This document shows positions 4,179 to 5,489 of a stretch of 5,489 bases of DNA, one piece after another (position 1 is the stretch's first letter; each line of letters begins with the position of its first letter). Where the stretch lies: NCBI GenBank assembly GCA_026992595.1, contig JALWZW010000041.1, positions 1-5,489 on the forward strand, given 5' to 3'. Source of the DNA: Microcaldota archaeon. Lineage in GTDB: Archaea; Micrarchaeota; Micrarchaeia; Anstonellales; Bilamarchaeaceae. The position numbers were made by a program, and so were the translations under genes. The notes under the pieces are model-generated. The model was not told the origin of the DNA. It saw only the letters and a list, made by a program, of their open reading frames with translations, and made no database searches.

Positions 4179-5327
4179 TTAAACACTGAACAATGCAGTT
4201 AGCAGCTTTTTTAAATCCCAGGGCTTTAAAGGGCCAGCAGGAGAAATCAAAACATCAGCAGCCTTTTCTCGCTCTAAAGCAGGATTAAATGTGATGTTGA
4301 TAGAGGTACCGTTCACCACAAAATCAAATTCCTTTCCCCCCTCTAATCCATAGTTAAGAGGAATACCTGCACGGTCAAGAAAGACCGCAAACCAATTTTC
4401 CAGCAACTTACCCTTCTGGTCCTCACCTAACCTAACAGTGTAATAAATAGGGTCTATCACATAATATTTCTTAGGGGAGACCTCTTTTTTAGCTATAGAA
4501 CGAGAATAGAGAGTGGATTCTAATAAGATGTGGTGGGCAAGCAGCTTTTGTATATATTCAGAAACGGTCTCCCTTGCTATCCCCGTCCTTCTCTCAATAG
4601 AAGCAAGGGAAACAGGTCTTCCAATAGCAGAAAGCAAGTAATCAAAAACCACATAGAATTTTTTAGGGTTATATCCATAACGCTCTATAATGTCCAGCCC
4701 AATAGAGTGATCCACAATCTCCTTCCCCTCTTCCATTGGGTTAGATGAAAGCGCTACGGAAGGAAAGCCGCCAAAGAGCAGGTAGCGGTTAAAGAAATAT
4801 TTTATTTTTGCCTCTTCCTCCGGCATGGCAGGTAAAGAAGGGGTTTTCCAGTGTAGAAATTCTTGGAAAGAAAGCGGGTAGAGCTTATACTCTTTAATGC
4901 GGCCCACCAAATGCCTCGCCTCCCTGCCTTTCAAAAGAGAGCCATAAGAGCCAGTTATATAAATATCTCTCCTCCCCAACTCGCTCTCCACTCTAATCTC
5001 CTGCTGCCAACCCTTTCTAAATTGAATCTCATCAATAAAAAGCGTGTCTGGCTCTTTACCTATTTCCTCCACATATCCAGAAACAATCTCTTCCAAAGAA
5101 AAATGCCTTAAAAAAGGGTCTTGATAAGGGATATAAATACCGCCTTTTTTGCGAAGAAGTTGGAAAAGCAAGGTGGTTTTTCCCACCCTTCGCGGACCTA
5201 CAATCGCAAAAACCCCTTTTCCCTCTAAAGAGGCGAGAAGCGAACGCGGCTTGCCTGCTCTGCTCTCTAAAATAGAGGGGTCCTGCCACCAAGGGTTCCA
5301 AAGCTTTAACCTTTGGAATATATTCAT
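4179..5327 (-). CDS. AAA-type ATPase of the COG1373 family with DUF4143-like C-terminal domain
   Basis: A predicted P-loop ATPase of a family abundant in archaea, including DPANN, and in bacteria, with no firmly known role. The 382 residues show Walker A GPRRVGKTT (44-52), Walker B TLFIDEIQ (95-102), sensor-1-like YITGS (123-127), and then the family pattern LVGRIKEYKLYPLSFQEFL (140-158) and GGFPSVAL (186-193). A winged-helix-like segment follows (about 239-266, SLASIERRTGIARETVSEYI). The C-terminal part carries LLENWFAVFL (308-317) and KEFDFVV (332-338), which resembles the PD-(D/E)XK-like fold of DUF4143. The usual following Gln (IQV) is replaced by INIT, so nuclease activity is doubtful. 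ATG at 5327 has only a weak AGG upstream, but a TATA box fits. A GCGC word occurs once here against many in the adjacent GTPase, hinting at a different origin. It may act as a stand-alone DNA-binding or defence/toxin-linked ATPase; this is inference. Confidence 0.88.
   Translation of the reverse strand: MNIFQRLKLWNPWWQDPSILESRAGKPRSLLASLEGKGVFAIVGPRRVGKTTLLFQLLRKKGGIYIPYQDPFLRHFSLEEIVSGYVEEIGKEPDTLFIDEIQFRKGWQQEIRVESELGRRDIYITGSYGSLLKGREARHLVGRIKEYKLYPLSFQEFLHWKTPSLPAMPEEEAKIKYFFNRYLLFGGFPSVALSSNPMEEGKEIVDHSIGLDIIERYGYNPKKFYVVFDYLLSAIGRPVSLASIERRTGIARETVSEYIQKLLAHHILLESTLYSRSIAKKEVSPKKYYVIDPIYYTVRLGEDQKGKLLENWFAVFLDRAGIPLNYGLEGGKEFDFVVNGTSINITFNPALEREKAADVLISPAGPLKPWDLKKLLTALFSV
4207..4212 (+). 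terminator. Possible terminator T-run for the DRG gene, inside the 3' end of the ATPase gene
   Basis: T6 lies 32 nt after the DRG stop codon and within the last codons of the convergent gene. It is the first T-run of this length after the stop, so DRG transcripts probably extend into antisense of the ATPase. Confidence 0.3.
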
Positions 5328-5359
5328 AAACCCAACCTAAACTATTTTGCGCAAGATTA

Positions 5360-5399
5360 TTTTTAAACCCTGCTTAATGGAGTTGGCAGGGTTTAAAAA
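5360..5399. repeat. Perfect 14-bp inverted repeat at the ATPase promoter
   Basis: The arm TTTTTAAACCCTGC (5360-5373) is the exact reverse complement of GCAGGGTTTAAAAA (5386-5399), with a 12-bp spacer (5374-5385). The left arm read on the minus strand gives TTTAAAAA (5367-5360), centred about 36 bp before the ATPase ATG, so it is the best TATA box for that gene with a leader of about 10 nt. The right arm offers the same element rightwards. The repeat could be an operator for a dimeric regulator, a two-faced promoter or an RNA hairpin. Confidence 0.65.
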
Positions 5400-5454
5400 G
5401 CATTTAAAAACAACACTAAAGAAAGGTAAAAAGATAGAGAAGAGAGATAGAGAG

Positions 5455-5475
5455 AAAAAAAAATAAAAAGAAAAA
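5455..5475 (-). terminator. Possible T-rich terminator of an upstream minus-strand gene beyond the right edge
   Basis: On the minus strand three T-runs follow one another (T5, T5, T9 at 5475-5471, 5469-5465 and 5463-5455), within a pyrimidine-rich tract reaching to about 5419. One minus-strand frame has a TGA at 5485-5483 immediately before them. This fits the end of a gene lying beyond 5489, but no coding evidence is visible in the window. Read on the plus strand the tract is simply purine-rich. Confidence 0.35.
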
Positions 5476-5489
5476 CACATATTCAGAAT

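Noticed and set aside
4530..5340. Additional open frames inside the ATPase gene on both strands
   Set aside because: The ATPase frame has coherent Walker A, Walker B and family motifs in order; the others show none and overlap it fully.
5337..5480. A 47-codon minus-strand frame from ATG 5480 to TAG 5337, in the same frame as the downstream ATPase
   Set aside because: Its N-terminal half is low-complexity Phe/Ser/Leu translated from a pyrimidine-rich tract, and its remainder crosses the inverted repeat. There is no ribosome binding site, and two of three minus frames are open here simply because the DNA is T-rich.

Overview
The window is archaeal chromosome. It encodes the archaeal forms of ribosomal proteins S13, S4 and S11, RNA polymerase subunit D and elongation factor 1-beta. 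Neither of the two tRNA genes encodes its CCA end, and the tRNA-Arg gene carries a 13-nt intron just after the anticodon, which is an archaeal trait. AT-rich TATA-like boxes and oligo-T terminators flank the transcription units. Base composition is moderately AT-rich. The compact layout, short proteins and minimal tRNA intron would suit a small-genome lineage such as a DPANN archaeon, but nothing here fixes the lineage.

Layout from left to right. Positions 1-180 (minus strand) hold the N-terminus of a probable secreted protein that runs off the left edge. Positions 181-487 contain no gene. They hold that gene's TATA box, a strong hairpin and a degenerate direct-repeat array. A tRNA-Leu(GAG) gene lies at 488-573 (minus). 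Positions 591-2880 (minus) form one tightly packed translation/transcription operon, in transcription order aEF-1beta, S13, S4, S11, RpoD. Neighbouring genes overlap or nearly abut. A divergent promoter region at 2881-2989 separates this operon from an intron-containing tRNA-Arg(GCG) at 2990-3076 (plus). The tRNA is followed by a DRG-type GTPase with a TGS domain at 3114-4175 (plus). The GTPase converges, with a 3-nt gap, on a COG1373-type AAA ATPase with a DUF4143-like C-terminus at 4179-5327 (minus). A perfect 14-bp inverted repeat sits at that ATPase's promoter. The right end is a purine-rich non-coding tract that reads as stacked T-runs on the minus strand.

Most of the window is core information processing. 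The operon supplies small-subunit proteins, an RNA polymerase assembly subunit and the nucleotide exchange factor of EF-1A. The tRNAs and the ribosome-linked DRG GTPase fit the same theme. The accessory-looking parts are the AAA ATPase, which has very different GCGC word usage, the repeat array, and the secreted-protein fragment. I do not see a convincing new multi-gene system. The points most worth following are the inverted repeat at the ATPase promoter, the repeat/hairpin region beside tRNA-Leu, the minimal tRNA intron, and the break in the usual archaeal ribosomal gene order.
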